Origin: Glutamicibacter mishrai
GTDB taxonomy: Bacteria > Actinomycetota > Actinomycetes > Actinomycetales > Micrococcaceae
DNA length: 64,000 nt
Direction: 5' to 3'
NCBI RefSeq assembly: GCF_012221945.1
Contig: NZ_CP032549.1
Span: 2,542,001 to 2,606,000 of the forward strand
Part shown: positions 26,254-36,908 of the stretch, one piece after another
How the letters are laid out: each line of letters begins with the position of its first letter
How positions within the stretch are numbered: position 1 is the stretch's first letter
Position numbers and translations under genes: made by a program
Notes under the pieces: generated by a model
Seen by the model: only the letters and a program-made list of their open reading frames with translations
What the model was told of the DNA's origin: nothing
Database searches by the model: none

Positions 26254-27526
26254 CACCTCGGTATTGCTTTCTGATCCGAAGGCGATGTTCCACTTTGAAG
26301 AGCATCATGTGGTGATTCCATTGACTGTGGTCACCGAGCTGGAGAACAAGCGCAAGGATCCCGATCTCGGCTACTTTGCGCGCCAAGCCTTGCGTTTGCT
26401 TGATGACCTGATTGCCAGCCACGGCGGACTTGCCCAGGCCGTTCCGGTGTCATCGGCAGGAGGCACGCTGCGCATCGAACTCAACCACATTGCTCCTGAA
26501 GTTCTCCCAGTCGGAATGCGCTCGGGTGATAACGACGCCCGCATCCTCGCCGTTGCCAAGCACCTGTTGGACTCAGGGCTTGACGTCGCTCTGGTGACCA
26601 AGGATCTGCCCATGCGCATCAAGGCCTCCGCGATGGGTATCCACGCCGAGGTCTATCGCAACGAGCTGATCACCCCCACCGGCTGGACCGGAATCCAGCA
26701 GCTGGAACTGGATGAGGAATCGATGGCGACGCTCTACGAGCGCGAACAGCTATCCAACCTGCCCGCGGTTGCCGAAGCGCCGATCAATACGGGCTTCGTG
26801 ATCACCTCGCCACGCGGCAGCGCACTGGCCCGCAAAACCAATGAGACCACGCTGAAGCTGGTTCGCGGAGATCAGCAGGCCTTTGGGCTGCATGGCCGCA
26901 GCGCAGAGCAGCGGATCGCCCTTGACCTGCTGATGGATCCGTCGGTGGGCATCGTCTCCCTTGGCGGCAACGCCGGTACCGGCAAATCGGCACTGGCATT
27001 GTGCGCCGGAATGGAAGCGGTCCTCGAACGCCGCGAACACCGCAAGATCACCGTCTTCCGTCCGCTCTATGCAGTGGGCGGCCAAGAGCTGGGCTACCTT
27101 CCGGGCTCTGAAGGCGAGAAGATGGGGCCGTGGGCCCAGGCGGTATTCGACACCCTCGGCTCGATCGTTTCGAAGAACGCGATCGATGAGGTCCTGGAGC
27201 GCGGAATGCTCGAAGTCCTGCCGCTGACGCATATCCGCGGACGTTCCCTGCATGATTCATATGTCATTGTTGACGAGGCCCAGTCGCTGGAGCGCAACGT
27301 GCTGCTTACCGTGCTTTCGCGCATCGGGCAGAACTCCAAGGTGGTGCTCACCCACGACGTGGCCCAGCGCGATAACCTGCATGTGGGTCGCCATGACGGC
27401 ATTGCCGCGGTGGTGGAGCAGCTCAAGGGACATTCCCTATTTGGGCACGTGACGCTCACCCGCTCCGAGCGTTCAGCTATTGCCGCTCTGGTGACCGAAA
27501 TGCTCGATTCGCCGACGTTGCGCTAA
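26210..27526 (+). CDS. PhoH family protein with N-terminal PIN domain (PhoH2-type)
   Basis: A 438-residue fusion of a PIN-domain ribonuclease and a PhoH-type ATPase/helicase. The PIN part begins [10 protein letters not shown] (D15) and retains further acidic residues (RSGDNDARI and VTKDLP). Walker A is GGNAGTGKS (K259), and Walker B lies in [10 protein letters not shown]. In mycobacteria PhoH2 is an RNA helicase/RNase forming a toxin-antitoxin pair with a small upstream gene. ATG 26210 matches family length; no clear ribosome-binding sequence precedes it, and it lies 25 nt after the hairpin array, with an overlapping 54-codon frame, so translation may be coupled or regulated. A strong terminator follows. 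Confidence 0.9.
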   Translation: MSRTAEQDVRTYVIDTSVLLSDPKAMFHFEEHHVVIPLTVVTELENKRKDPDLGYFARQALRLLDDLIASHGGLAQAVPVSSAGGTLRIELNHIAPEVLPVGMRSGDNDARILAVAKHLLDSGLDVALVTKDLPMRIKASAMGIHAEVYRNELITPTGWTGIQQLELDEESMATLYEREQLSNLPAVAEAPINTGFVITSPRGSALARKTNETTLKLVRGDQQAFGLHGRSAEQRIALDLLMDPSVGIVSLGGNAGTGKSALALCAGMEAVLERREHRKITVFRPLYAVGGQELGYLPGSEGEKMGPWAQAVFDTLGSIVSKNAIDEVLERGMLEVLPLTHIRGRSLHDSYVIVDEAQSLERNVLLTVLSRIGQNSKVVLTHDVAQRDNLHVGRHDGIAAVVEQLKGHSLFGHVTLTRSERSAIAALVTEMLDSPTLR

Positions 27527-27540
27527 TTCTCGGAAACATG

Positions 27541-27592
27541 ACTGGCTTCCGCCCCTTCAACTGAATGAAGGGGCGGAAGCCAGTTCGTTTTC
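27541..27592. terminator. Strong terminator between phoH2 and the convergent unknown gene
   Basis: A perfect 19-bp stem (27541-27559 with 27566-27584) and a 6-nt loop ACTGAA, followed by TCGTTTTC. Confidence 0.93.
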
Positions 27593-27613
27593 AACGAGCA
27601 GCGGCGGTGGATT

Positions 27614-28396
27614 CTAGGAGCGCACTACCGGCTGGTCGAGCCAATGAACCTTCTGGAAGTGCGAATTGATGTAGTACTCATCCTGGGCCAGGATACGCAG
27701 CTTCAAGTCGGGAGCGGCCTGGGCCTCCGAACCGGTGAGCACCTGGCGCAGGAGGACCACCCCGGTATTTTGATCCAAGATCAACAGCGTGCGGGTTTCA
27801 GCGGGAACCAAGACGAAGTTCGCCAAGGTCGGCTGGTAGGTGTGCCCTGCGCTGAGCACTGCGGCCACCGCTGAACGTCCTTCGTAGGATATTTCGCGCA
27901 GCTCATGGATATAGGTGGGATGGTCAAAAGCCAGATCCAGGGCAGCCGGTTCACGCCCGGCGATCTCGACCGGGTCCAATATCGCAGCCCAATAATCCAA
28001 GGGCATCAGCCCGTTGAATCCGGCGATTTCCGGCCGGCGCAGCACCAGATGATCCGCCGTATATACCGGCGTGATCAGCGTGGATGGCAATTTCCACGAC
28101 GAATTGGTGGCAGCAACATAATCGCGGCTGCGTTGGGCGCTGAAGGTCTCCTCCTGGAAAACCAGGTCTCCGGCGGCATTGTGCACGGCGATGGCTTCGC
28201 GTTGGCGAAGCTTGGCTGTCACGGTGCCGGCAAGGCCTCGGGAAGGATCGCCTAGTTCCTCGGGAATATCGATTTCAATGTTCAACGAGGTGCTCAGCCA
28301 TGGCGCGGAGCGGGCCAGCGCACGGAACTTTCGCCGAGCGGTGGAGTCTGGCATCGGAGAATCAGGGAAGTACAGCGGAGCTGATGGTACGTCCAT
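27614..28396 (-). CDS. Conserved hypothetical protein, soluble, no family recognised
   Basis: A 260-residue protein without signal peptide or membrane helix. The N-terminal 40 residues are basic (ARRKFRALARSAPW); the rest looks beta-rich, with a WKLPSTLITPVYTADHLVL segment and an internal LAFDHPTYIHELREISYEGR segment. The ATG at 28396 is supported by a TACAAT box 6 nt upstream (28403-28408), predicting a leaderless transcript. It is convergent with phoH2 and divergent from the prepilin peptidase. I do not recognise the family and assign no function. Confidence 0.75.
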   Translation of the reverse strand: MDVPSAPLYFPDSPMPDSTARRKFRALARSAPWLSTSLNIEIDIPEELGDPSRGLAGTVTAKLRQREAIAVHNAAGDLVFQEETFSAQRSRDYVAATNSSWKLPSTLITPVYTADHLVLRRPEIAGFNGLMPLDYWAAILDPVEIAGREPAALDLAFDHPTYIHELREISYEGRSAVAAVLSAGHTYQPTLANFVLVPAETRTLLILDQNTGVVLLRQVLTGSEAQAAPDLKLRILAQDEYYINSHFQKVHWLDQPVVRS

Positions 28397-28402
28397 ACTC
28401 CA

Positions 28403-28408
28403 ATTGTA
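28403..28408 (-). promoter_or_regulatory. Predicted -10 box TACAAT for the unknown gene
   Basis: On the minus strand TACAAT is followed by 6 nt and then ATG 28396. Confidence 0.5.
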
Positions 28409-28468
28409 GAAGCGCCTGAATTATTCACAAGGGAGGGGCCGGGCATCCCGCGGCCAGTGGTTGATGTT

Positions 28469-28483
28469 TATGCTCTATACATG
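28469..28483 (+). promoter_or_regulatory. Predicted -10 box for the prepilin peptidase gene
   Basis: TATGCT at 28469-28474, 6 nt, then ATG 28481; no ribosome-binding sequence is visible for this or the alternative GTG 28457. Confidence 0.45.
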
Positions 28484-28984
28484 TCGCAGATCTGGAGCAT
28501 TGCATTAGAAGGTCCCTTCGAGGCGGTCCTTGTGATGCTCCAAGTGCTCTGCTTTGCTGTTTTTGGTTTCCTGCTGTCCAAGGAAGATATCTCCAGCCAT
28601 CGACTGCCGAATCGGCTTGTGGGCCTGTGGTTCATTGCCAGCCTGGTCTTTGTTCTTTGTTTGGGCATCTGCCGCGATGGGCTGCCCGGAATTCTGCAAG
28701 GAGCCTTGGGGATGCTCTTGCTGGGCGGGGGATATCTTCTGATCAGCCTCATCTCTGCCGGAGCCATGGGCATGGGCGATGTGAAGCTGGCGGCGGTGCT
28801 CGGCTTGAACCTTGGCTACTATTCGTTGTCCTCGCTGTTCCTTGCGACGTTGCTGACTTTTGTCGCAGCAACATGCTGGGTGATCGGGGGAGTAGCGGCG
28901 CGCAAGCTGACCTTGAAGTCCGCCGTGCCCTTCGGCCCGTTCATGATCCTTGGAGCATTCGCTGTGCTGCTTATGGCACGATGA
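28481..28984 (+). CDS. A24 family prepilin peptidase (short form)
   Basis: Membrane aspartyl protease that cleaves type IV prepilin-like leaders. At 167 aa it is only the peptidase module, without the N-terminal methyltransferase domain of PilD. The two catalytic Asp motifs are present: KEDISSHRLPNRL near residue 30 (first Asp) and GAMGMGDVKL near residue 92 (second Asp in GxGD). Several hydrophobic helices alternate with these. No pilin or Tad/Com genes are within the window, so the substrate is presumably encoded elsewhere. The stop is 4 nt before the Nudix ATG. Confidence 0.88.
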   Translation: MSQIWSIALEGPFEAVLVMLQVLCFAVFGFLLSKEDISSHRLPNRLVGLWFIASLVFVLCLGICRDGLPGILQGALGMLLLGGGYLLISLISAGAMGMGDVKLAAVLGLNLGYYSLSSLFLATLLTFVAATCWVIGGVAARKLTLKSAVPFGPFMILGAFAVLLMAR

Positions 28985-28988
28985 ATTC

Positions 28989-29453
28989 ATGGCAACTCCT
29001 GAATTCATCACCAAGCTGCGTACACATATAGGTCATGAGATGCTGTGGCTCTCCGGGGTGAAAGTGGTTGTATTCCATGGCGAGCAGGTGTTGCTGGTGC
29101 GTCGCGCCGATAACGGCTTGTGGACCTTGCCCGCCGGAATCATCGACCCGGGCGAGGAGCCATCGCATACCGCCCAGCGTGAGGTGCTTGAGGAGACAGG
29201 TGTCTCATGCGAGGTGACGGATTTGATCGGCGTGGGAGTGACTGCGCCAACTGTTTATCCCAATGGCGATAACGCCCAATATCTTGATATTGTCTTCCGT
29301 GCCCGGCATCTGAGCGGCGATGCAGTGATCAACGATGACGAAAATCTTGAGGTGGGGTACTTCGATCTGCAGGATCGTCCGGAACTTCCTCCACTGCATG
29401 AGCGGGCCCTGTCGTGGGCTCTGGCCCCACGCCCGGGCGGCTATTTCGCATAG
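28989..29453 (+). CDS. Nudix hydrolase
   Basis: Hydrolyses nucleoside-diphosphate-linked substrates, typically detoxifying or recycling nucleotides. At 154 aa it has a complete Nudix box, G-x5-E-x7-REVLEETGV, beginning GIIDPGEEPSH near residue 54. The surrounding sequence, PAG before the box and NAQYLDIVFRARHLSG after it, fits the ADP-ribose pyrophosphatase-like/MutT branch, but specificity cannot be read from sequence. ATG 28989 lies just after the prepilin peptidase stop, so the two are probably translated from one transcript. Confidence 0.9.
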   Translation: MATPEFITKLRTHIGHEMLWLSGVKVVVFHGEQVLLVRRADNGLWTLPAGIIDPGEEPSHTAQREVLEETGVSCEVTDLIGVGVTAPTVYPNGDNAQYLDIVFRARHLSGDAVINDDENLEVGYFDLQDRPELPPLHERALSWALAPRPGGYFA

Positions 29454-29462
29454 CCCATCAAC

Positions 29463-29510
29463 AAAAAGCATCGGGGCGCGAACCATATGGTTCGCGCCCC
29501 GATGCTTTTT
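29463..29510. terminator. Very strong bidirectional terminator (24-bp perfect palindrome)
   Basis: Positions 29463-29486 are the exact reverse complement of 29487-29510, starting AAAAAGCATC and ending GATGCTTTTT. It separates the convergent Nudix and MFS genes and works in both directions. A small direct repeat GGGCTGCAG follows (29511-29529). Confidence 0.95.
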
Positions 29511-29540
29511 GGGCTGCAGTGGGCTGCAGCTACCTGAGTG

Positions 29541-31283
<1,743 letters not shown>

Positions 31284-31949
31284 TTAGTCGTCGCTGCGTT
31301 TCAGGGGCTGGCCCATGATGTGTTGGATCCTGCTCATCAGATCCATGAACTCCTCGGCCAGCGGGCGCTTGCCGGAGTCTTCAACGTAGGCTTCGATGGC
31401 TTGGAGGGAGGTGTGCTTGATGATGTGCAAGAGGCTTGAGAGCAGTGGATCCTGCGGATCCATTCCTTCGCGTGACGCGATGAGTTCACGGAATTCCGCC
31501 TCTTTTTTGGGCCCGGTCTGCACCATGTGCTGCAACAGGTCGGGGTCGCGGTGGGCAGCGGTGAAAAAGCCGTGGGTGCTGATGATTTCGGCTTCGTCAA
31601 AGCTCAGTCGTTCGGCAGTCATCGCCGTCAAATCCGCAAGCAATGTCGGGGAAATGCCGGTGATGTCCTTGGGCCGGGCGGCCATGAAACGCTCGATTAT
31701 GCCTTCTGGCATGGCGTCGGAGTCGTGTCCGAAGACCGCGTCGATTTTGCTGGGGAAGTAGTTGAAGAAGGTGCGGCGAGAAATGCCGACGCGCTCGCAT
31801 ACCTGTTCAATGGTGAAACCGTTAAAGCCGAACTCCGCCGTCAGCTCGCGGCTATGGCGAGTGATGGCTGTGCGGGTTTTTTGCATGCGTCCGCTCAACG
31901 TTGGCGCCTGGCTAGGCACCCCAGCTTCATCTTTTGCACTATCATCCAT
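31284..31949 (-). CDS. TetR/AcrR family transcriptional regulator
   Basis: Repressor of 221 aa with an N-terminal helix-turn-helix (about residues 25-75, FTIEQVCERVGISRRTFFNY followed by FPSK) and a ligand-binding C-terminal domain. ATG 31949 gives a normal-length TetR and directly abuts a perfect palindrome; the longer upstream frame would read through the operator and has no ribosome-binding site. The nearby MFS pump in the same operon is the expected target, with autoregulation. A predicted -10 box 7 nt before the ATG implies a leaderless transcript. Confidence 0.9.
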   Translation of the reverse strand: MDDSAKDEAGVPSQAPTLSGRMQKTRTAITRHSRELTAEFGFNGFTIEQVCERVGISRRTFFNYFPSKIDAVFGHDSDAMPEGIIERFMAARPKDITGISPTLLADLTAMTAERLSFDEAEIISTHGFFTAAHRDPDLLQHMVQTGPKKEAEFRELIASREGMDPQDPLLSSLLHIIKHTSLQAIEAYVEDSGKRPLAEEFMDLMSRIQHIMGQPLKRSDD

Positions 31950-31969
31950 ATAGTGCAGTATTGCACTAT
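31935..31969. promoter_or_regulatory. TetR operator: perfect palindrome plus a third half-site
   Basis: ATAGTGCA (31950-31957) and TGCACTAT (31962-31969) form a palindrome with spacer GTAT; a third TGCACTAT lies at 31935-31942 inside the first codons of tetR. On the minus strand the -10 box AATACT (31962-31957), with a TTGCAC -35 element 17 nt upstream, sits within the palindrome. Confidence 0.75.
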
Positions 31970-32051
31970 GCTGTACAGGGTGCAACTTAAGTGATCTGCA
32001 ACATTTCCAGTTGCTGACTAGCGGGGAATCGGCATGAACCGCCAAGTGTAT

Positions 32052-32066
32052 TAGGCTGGCGTCATG
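32052..32066 (+). promoter_or_regulatory. Predicted -10 box for the GNAT gene
   Basis: TAGGCT at 32052-32057, 6 nt, then ATG 32064. Confidence 0.55.
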
Positions 32067-32633
32067 AGTCAGATAGAACTTCGCGAACCCACCGTTGACC
32101 TGCATCAATCATTTATGCAGAGCACTGCGGAATGGAACGGCGTGGACCAAGACGGCGCCTCGATGTTCTTTGCCGATAAATATGGCTGGGATCTGGCTGA
32201 CCCTGCGCATTTTGCGTTGTGGGTGCAATTGCTCAAGGATCTGGCAACGCCGGACTTCACGCCCCTGCCCGGTTTCGTTTTGCAGAGCACCCTGTGGGTA
32301 GTGGAAAACGAGCAGTATCTGGGCGCAGTGAGTTTGCGGCATGAACTAGGCAACGATTATCTAAAAGAAGTCGGCGGCCATATTGGCTACGGCATCCGGC
32401 CAAGTGCCAGGCGCAGGGGACTAGCCAAGCTGGCGCTCGCCGGCTCGTTGGAGCAAGCGCGAGCACTGGGAATGCCGAAAGTCATGATTACCTGCAATGA
32501 TTCCAACATCGGATCAGCGAAGACCATCGAATCCTGCGGCGGAGTACTTGAAAGCATCAAGCCCCGGAGCGTAGTCGGGCCACTTTTCGGCTGCCCGGAT
32601 GATGTGCGCCGTTATTGGATTACCCTGGACTGA
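32064..32633 (+). CDS. GNAT family N-acetyltransferase
   Basis: Acetyl-CoA-dependent N-acetyltransferase (189 aa) of unknown substrate. The acetyl-CoA binding motif A is visible as GYGIRPSARRRGLAKLAL (about residues 110-127), followed by the beta-bulge strand KVMITCNDSNIGSAKTIESC typical of RimJ/RimL-like GNATs. The N-terminus (ELREPTVDLHQSFMQSTAEW) resembles the actinobacterial YjdJ/PA-type group. Monocistronic with its own leaderless-type promoter. Confidence 0.88.
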   Translation: MSQIELREPTVDLHQSFMQSTAEWNGVDQDGASMFFADKYGWDLADPAHFALWVQLLKDLATPDFTPLPGFVLQSTLWVVENEQYLGAVSLRHELGNDYLKEVGGHIGYGIRPSARRRGLAKLALAGSLEQARALGMPKVMITCNDSNIGSAKTIESCGGVLESIKPRSVVGPLFGCPDDVRRYWITLD

Positions 32634-32640
32634 ATGACAG

Positions 32641-32690
32641 GCGGCCCGCCACTATCCGTGATCATTGATCCGGATGGTGACGGGCCACCT
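32641..32690. terminator. Imperfect hairpin between the GNAT gene and fumC
   Basis: GGCCCG, CAC and ATCCG pair with CGGAT, GTG and CGGGCC around TGATCATTGATC; probably a bidirectional terminator. Confidence 0.55.
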
Positions 32691-32707
32691 GCCTCTTTGG
32701 GCGATGC

Positions 32708-34120
32708 CTAGTGCTTGCCCACCATCGTGGAGACATCCAGCAGTTCATCGAGCTGGGCCTCGGTGACTTCGCCGCGCTCAACGAAGCCAAGGGCAATGGT
32801 GGCTTCGCGAACGGTCAGTCCATCGGCCACGGCCTTCTTGGCGATCTTGGCTGCGTTCTCATAGCCGATCAGCTTATTCAGCGGGGTGACAATGGACGGT
32901 GATGCTTCGGCGAGGAAGCGGGCACGCTCAACATTGGCCTTGATTCCATCGATCATCTTCTCTGCCATGACGCTGGTGGTATTGGCCAGCAGTCGGATGG
33001 ACTCGAGGAGGTTTGAAGCCATCACCGGAATGCCGACATTCAATTCGAAGGCGCCATTGGTGCCGGCCCACGCGATGGTCGTGTCGTTGCCGATGACCTG
33101 GGCTGCAACCTGAATTGTAGCTTCGGAAATTACCGGGTTGACCTTGCCAGGCATGATCGACGAGCCCGGCTGCAGGTCAGGAATGGAGATTTCACCCAAA
33201 CCGGTGTTGGGGCCAGAGCCCATCCAACGCAAATCGTTGGCGATCTTGATAAGCGAGATCGCGATGGTGCGCAGGGCAGCGGATGCTTCGACCAGGCCGT
33301 CGCGGTTGGCCTGGGCCTCGAAGTGATTGCGGGCTTCTGTAATCGGGAGCTCGGTATCCTGGCGAAGGAACTCCAGCACTTTCTGCGGGAAGCCGTCGGG
33401 AGTATTGATTCCGGTGCCCACTGCGGTGCCGCCAAGAGGGACCTCGGCAACGCGAGGCAAGGCTGCCTCGACGCGTTCAATACCGTAGCGCACCTGCGCG
33501 GCGTAGCCGCCGAACTCCTGTCCCAGGGTCACCGGAGTGGCATCCATGAGGTGGGTGCGGCCGGACTTCACGACATCCTTGAATTCAGCAGACTTGGCTT
33601 CCAGCGCGGTGGCGAGCTGTCCCAACGCAGGGATCAGGTCATTAATCAGAGCGCCGGTGGCCGCGACGTGGACTGAAGTGGGGAAGACGTCATTCGAGGA
33701 CTGCGAAGCGTTCACATGGTCATTGGGGTGGACCTCGGTGCTGCTTCCCTTGGCCTTCAATGCACGGGTGGCCAGCTCGGCCAGAACCTCATTGGTGTTC
33801 ATATTCGAGCTGGTTCCCGAGCCGGTCTGGAAAACGTCGATCGGGAAGTGCTCGTCATACTTGCCGCTGGCAACTTCCTCGGCAGCAGCCGTGATCGCCT
33901 CAGCGCGCTCGGCGTCCAAGACGCCGAGCGCGAGGTTGGCCTGGGCCGCAGCCTTCTTTACCTGCGCCAGTGCCTTGATGTGCGATGACTCCAGCGTCTT
34001 GCCTGAGATCGGGAAATTCTCGACGGCGCGCTGGGTTTGTGCGCGGTACAGAGCCTGAGCTGGAACTCGGACTTCACCCATGGTGTCATGTTCAATGCGG
34101 AAATCGTCACTGTTAGTCAT
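32708..34120 (-). CDS. fumC: Class II fumarate hydratase
   Basis: Oxygen-stable, iron-free fumarase of the TCA cycle (homotetramer, 470 aa). It contains the superfamily signature [11 protein letters not shown] near residue 325, [14 protein letters not shown] near residue 103 and [11 protein letters not shown] near residue 190 supplying active-site residues. The ATG at 34120 lies 6 nt after a TAATCT -10 box (34132-34127) and has no ribosome-binding sequence, so the mRNA is probably leaderless. It lies between the GNAT gene and carbonic anhydrase as a single-gene unit. Confidence 0.96.
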   Translation of the reverse strand: MTNSDDFRIEHDTMGEVRVPAQALYRAQTQRAVENFPISGKTLESSHIKALAQVKKAAAQANLALGVLDAERAEAITAAAEEVASGKYDEHFPIDVFQTGSGTSSNMNTNEVLAELATRALKAKGSSTEVHPNDHVNASQSSNDVFPTSVHVAATGALINDLIPALGQLATALEAKSAEFKDVVKSGRTHLMDATPVTLGQEFGGYAAQVRYGIERVEAALPRVAEVPLGGTAVGTGINTPDGFPQKVLEFLRQDTELPITEARNHFEAQANRDGLVEASAALRTIAISLIKIANDLRWMGSGPNTGLGEISIPDLQPGSSIMPGKVNPVISEATIQVAAQVIGNDTTIAWAGTNGAFELNVGIPVMASNLLESIRLLANTTSVMAEKMIDGIKANVERARFLAEASPSIVTPLNKLIGYENAAKIAKKAVADGLTVREATIALGFVERGEVTEAQLDELLDVSTMVGKH

Positions 34121-34126
34121 GCGCCC

Positions 34127-34132
34127 AGATTA
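34127..34132 (-). promoter_or_regulatory. Predicted -10 box TAATCT for fumC
   Basis: Six nucleotides separate it from the ATG at 34120 on the minus strand. Confidence 0.5.
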
Positions 34133-34249
34133 CGCCTCGAAGGCAATTAAAAGACAGAACCCTGACGTAAATATCACAACCAGCAGTGACGCTTCACCAA
34201 ACGGGAATAAATACCGATCTACAAGGAAACTCTTGTGACGAGTTGCCGT

Positions 34250-34879
34250 CTAGTCCAGGCCTAAGCTTGATACCAGCTGGGCACGGCCGTCATGGAGGTG
34301 GTAGGTCACGCCAGCCACGGCTGTGCGGCCTTCTTCGATGGCCTGAGCAATGATGGTGGACAGGTCCACAAGGCGGTCCGTTGTTTGCTTAACGTGCTCG
34401 ACGACGGTGCCGTTCACGTCGGTGATGCCCTTGCGCTCGGCAGCCAGGACCGACGGGGTGATGTGCTCAACGAGGTCTCGCACAAAGCCCTTGGGCATGT
34501 TGCCCGATTCCTTGACCTTGATGGCGCTGGTGACCGCACCGCAGGAGTTGTGCCCCAGGATCACGATCAATGGGACGTTGAGGACGTCGACGGCGAATTC
34601 CAGCGAACCGAGGCTAGCCGGGTCCAGGACGTGGCCCGCCGTACGCACCACGAACATGTCACCCAATCCCACGTCGAAAATGATCTCAGCGGCAAGCCGG
34701 GAATCCGAGCAGCCGAAGATGACAGCGAAGGGTTCCTGGCCGGAAATCAGCTTCTCGCGTCGTGCGCTGTCCTGGTTGGGGTGCTCGGTTTCTTCGTTGA
34801 CGAAGCGGATATTTCCCGCGCTAAGCTTTTCCCAGGCCTCGTTAGGCGACAGGGACTGAGTGGAAGATTCAGATGGCAT
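34250..34879 (-). CDS. Beta-class carbonic anhydrase
   Basis: Zinc enzyme that interconverts CO2 and bicarbonate in the cytosol (209 aa). The ligands are complete: CSDSR at residues 57-61 (C57, with D59 and R61 forming the dyad) and GHNSCGA (H110, C113). Start ATG 34879 is 7 nt after a TAGACT -10 box (34892-34887). It lies between fumC and DUF4245; bicarbonate supply for carboxylases is a plausible role. Confidence 0.95.
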   Translation of the reverse strand: MPSESSTQSLSPNEAWEKLSAGNIRFVNEETEHPNQDSARREKLISGQEPFAVIFGCSDSRLAAEIIFDVGLGDMFVVRTAGHVLDPASLGSLEFAVDVLNVPLIVILGHNSCGAVTSAIKVKESGNMPKGFVRDLVEHITPSVLAAERKGITDVNGTVVEHVKQTTDRLVDLSTIIAQAIEEGRTAVAGVTYHLHDGRAQLVSSLGLD

Positions 34880-34886
34880 ATGCCAA

Positions 34887-34892
34887 AGTCTA
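34887..34892 (-). promoter_or_regulatory. Predicted -10 box TAGACT for carbonic anhydrase
   Basis: Seven nucleotides separate it from ATG 34879 on the minus strand; no ribosome-binding sequence. Confidence 0.5.
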
Positions 34893-34947
34893 CGGGAAGA
34901 TGTTCGAATATCGAATATATGTCGTCAGTGCGAAGTCATAATACTGA

Positions 34948-35622
34948 CTAGCTAAGCGTCGATTCAGCCAGCTTGGCGACATTCTCAAGCTGCTCTTCGG
35001 AGGTATCCGTCGAGAGGATCAGCGTTGAATCCTTGTGCTTGGAAATCAGGTATGTGGTTTCGTCCTTGACGCGGACCTCCCACTCCCAGCCACCGATCTT
35101 CTTGGTGCCCGAGGGCACGGCTGTATCCGTGGTCAAAGCAATCCACGTGTCGTTGGCTTCAGCAGCCTGGCGCACCCACACGAAATCCTTGTTCTGGGTG
35201 ACAATGCCGAATTCCCAGTAGGGGACACCCTGCGCGGTGTTGGCCTGCCAGCGTGCGAAGTTGGCGTACTGCCCATCACCCAGATCCGGAGCGAAGACAT
35301 CAAACCCGGCAATTTGCTCGGTCTGCTCGGCGGTCTGCTGCAAGTTGACCTTGCTTTCAAATGCCTCGTCCTTGGGAGCAGGGTTCAGCAGGACCAGGGG
35401 AATGACAACTGCGAGAGTGAAGCCAACCGAAAGCACCATGCCCTTAAAGGTCTGGTTGGCGCGCTTGGCCTGCTTCTCGGTGAGCTGTGGCTTGAACGGC
35501 AGATCCTCGAAGGTGGCTTCTGGATCATTCAGATCACGACGCTGTCCAGGAGCTGTCTCAGCTGGCTGGTCCGAAGGCTCGTTCACAGGCACGGTGTTCC
35601 CACTGTTGTTCTCAAGTTGCAC
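34948..35622 (-). CDS. DUF4245 domain-containing membrane protein
   Basis: Bitopic protein (224 aa) with a Pro/Glu-rich cytoplasmic N-terminus (about residues 1-55), one membrane helix (about 62-80, MVLSVGFTLAVVIPLVLL) and an extracytoplasmic domain containing the DUF4245 motif (VPYWEFGIVTQNKDFVWVRQ). Function unknown. I chose GTG 35622 because GGGGAGAA is well placed upstream; the longer frame overlaps the divergent glpX promoter. The divergent pairing with glpX is conserved in actinobacteria, from memory. Confidence 0.85.
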   Translation of the reverse strand: MQLENNSGNTVPVNEPSDQPAETAPGQRRDLNDPEATFEDLPFKPQLTEKQAKRANQTFKGMVLSVGFTLAVVIPLVLLNPAPKDEAFESKVNLQQTAEQTEQIAGFDVFAPDLGDGQYANFARWQANTAQGVPYWEFGIVTQNKDFVWVRQAAEANDTWIALTTDTAVPSGTKKIGGWEWEVRVKDETTYLISKHKDSTLILSTDTSEEQLENVAKLAESTLS

Positions 35623-35711
35623 GTCTTCTATTCTCCCCGATGATTCTGTGTAATTCGAACCAGCGTGCCCAACCCCACGTTGGGTTGCTGAAAAGCCATG
35701 GCGACATGAAC

Positions 35712-35740
35712 TGTCACGGAAATTCCGAACAAGATAGAAT
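35712..35740 (+). promoter_or_regulatory. Predicted glpX promoter
   Basis: TGTCAC at 35712-35717 and TAGAAT at 35735-35740 with a 17-nt spacer; transcription would start near 35747 and leave a leader of about 44 nt. Confidence 0.5.
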
Positions 35741-35790
35741 GTGGGTGTTTGCATAGGCGCAATGACTACGACTCAGTGATGGGATCTTTC

Positions 35791-36813
35791 GTGACCGAAA
35801 AGAACAATTATGCCCACCTTTCTCCGCGACTGTCGGTAACCGACGCGGAGCCGGACCGCAACCTAGCACTGGAACTGGTGCGCGCTACCGAAGCCGCTGC
35901 CATCGCCTCCACGCCATGGGTTGGATTCGGCGACAAGAATGCAGCCGACGGCGCTGCAGTTGATGCGATGCGTGGTCTGCTCTCCACCGTGAACTTCAAC
36001 GGCGTTGTCGTTATCGGCGAGGGCGAAAAAGACGAAGCCCCAATGCTCTTCAACGGCGAGCAAGTCGGCAACGGCACCGGTGCCGAATGCGATGTCGCTG
36101 TTGACCCTATTGATGGAACCCGCTTGACGGCCCTGGGCCTGAATAACGCACTGTCTGTTTTGGCAGTGGCTGACCGTGGATCCATGTTCGATCCTTCAGC
36201 CGTTTTCTACATGGAAAAGCTGGTTACCGGTCCGGAAGCCGCAGACCTTGTTGACCTGCGTCTGCCGGTGAAGCAGAATCTGCACTTGATCGCCAAGGCC
36301 AAGGGCAAGAAGATCAGCCAGATCACCGTCACCGTTTTGGACCGTCCACGCCACGCCGGGCTCATCGAAGAGATCCGCGCAGCTGGTGCCCGCACCAAGC
36401 TGCTCATGGACGGCGATGTTGCCGGTGCTATCGCGGCAACCCGCGAAGGTACCGGTGTTGACGCCTTGATGGGTGTCGGAGGCACTCCTGAAGGCATCGT
36501 CACCGCCTGCGCCATCAAGGCGCTGGGCGGCGTCATCCAGGGTCGACTGTGGCCAACCGATGACGACGAAAAGCAGAAGGCCCTGGACGCAGGACACCAG
36601 CTGGACCGCGTACTGACCACCAACGACTTGGTAACCTCCGATAACTGCTACTTCGCAGCTACCGGGATTACCGATGGCGACCTGCTGCGCGGCGTTCGAT
36701 ACAAGGGCAACCGCATCAGCACCCAGTCGATCGTGATGCGTGCCAAGTCCGGCACCATCCGTTTTGTCGAGGGCGAGCACCACCAGGATAAGTGGGAAGC
36801 TTACACCCGCTAA
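35791..36813 (+). CDS. glpX: Class II fructose-1,6-bisphosphatase
   Basis: Gluconeogenic enzyme hydrolysing fructose 1,6-bisphosphate to fructose 6-phosphate; lithium-sensitive metal-dependent fold. From GTG 35791 it is 340 aa, matching GlpX. DPIDGTR (from D105) is the metal-binding motif, with [18 protein letters not shown] and [14 protein letters not shown] upstream. ATG 35779 is an alternative start. Actinobacteria often rely on GlpX as the main FBPase. It is followed by a strong terminator. Confidence 0.95.
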   Translation: MTEKNNYAHLSPRLSVTDAEPDRNLALELVRATEAAAIASTPWVGFGDKNAADGAAVDAMRGLLSTVNFNGVVVIGEGEKDEAPMLFNGEQVGNGTGAECDVAVDPIDGTRLTALGLNNALSVLAVADRGSMFDPSAVFYMEKLVTGPEAADLVDLRLPVKQNLHLIAKAKGKKISQITVTVLDRPRHAGLIEEIRAAGARTKLLMDGDVAGAIAATREGTGVDALMGVGGTPEGIVTACAIKALGGVIQGRLWPTDDDEKQKALDAGHQLDRVLTTNDLVTSDNCYFAATGITDGDLLRGVRYKGNRISTQSIVMRAKSGTIRFVEGEHHQDKWEAYTR

Positions 36814-36829
36814 ATCCGGGCACAACGCA

Positions 36830-36872
36830 CTGATGGCCATGAACCTGCATAGGTTCATGGCCATCAGTTTAT
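36830..36872. terminator. Terminator between glpX and manA
   Basis: Perfect 17-bp stem (36830-36846 with 36851-36867), loop GCAT, followed by TTTATGG; serves both convergent genes. Confidence 0.93.
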
Positions 36873-36908
36873 GGGCTGGGTTATTCCAAGCCTGGATCCA
36901 GTCCGGCG

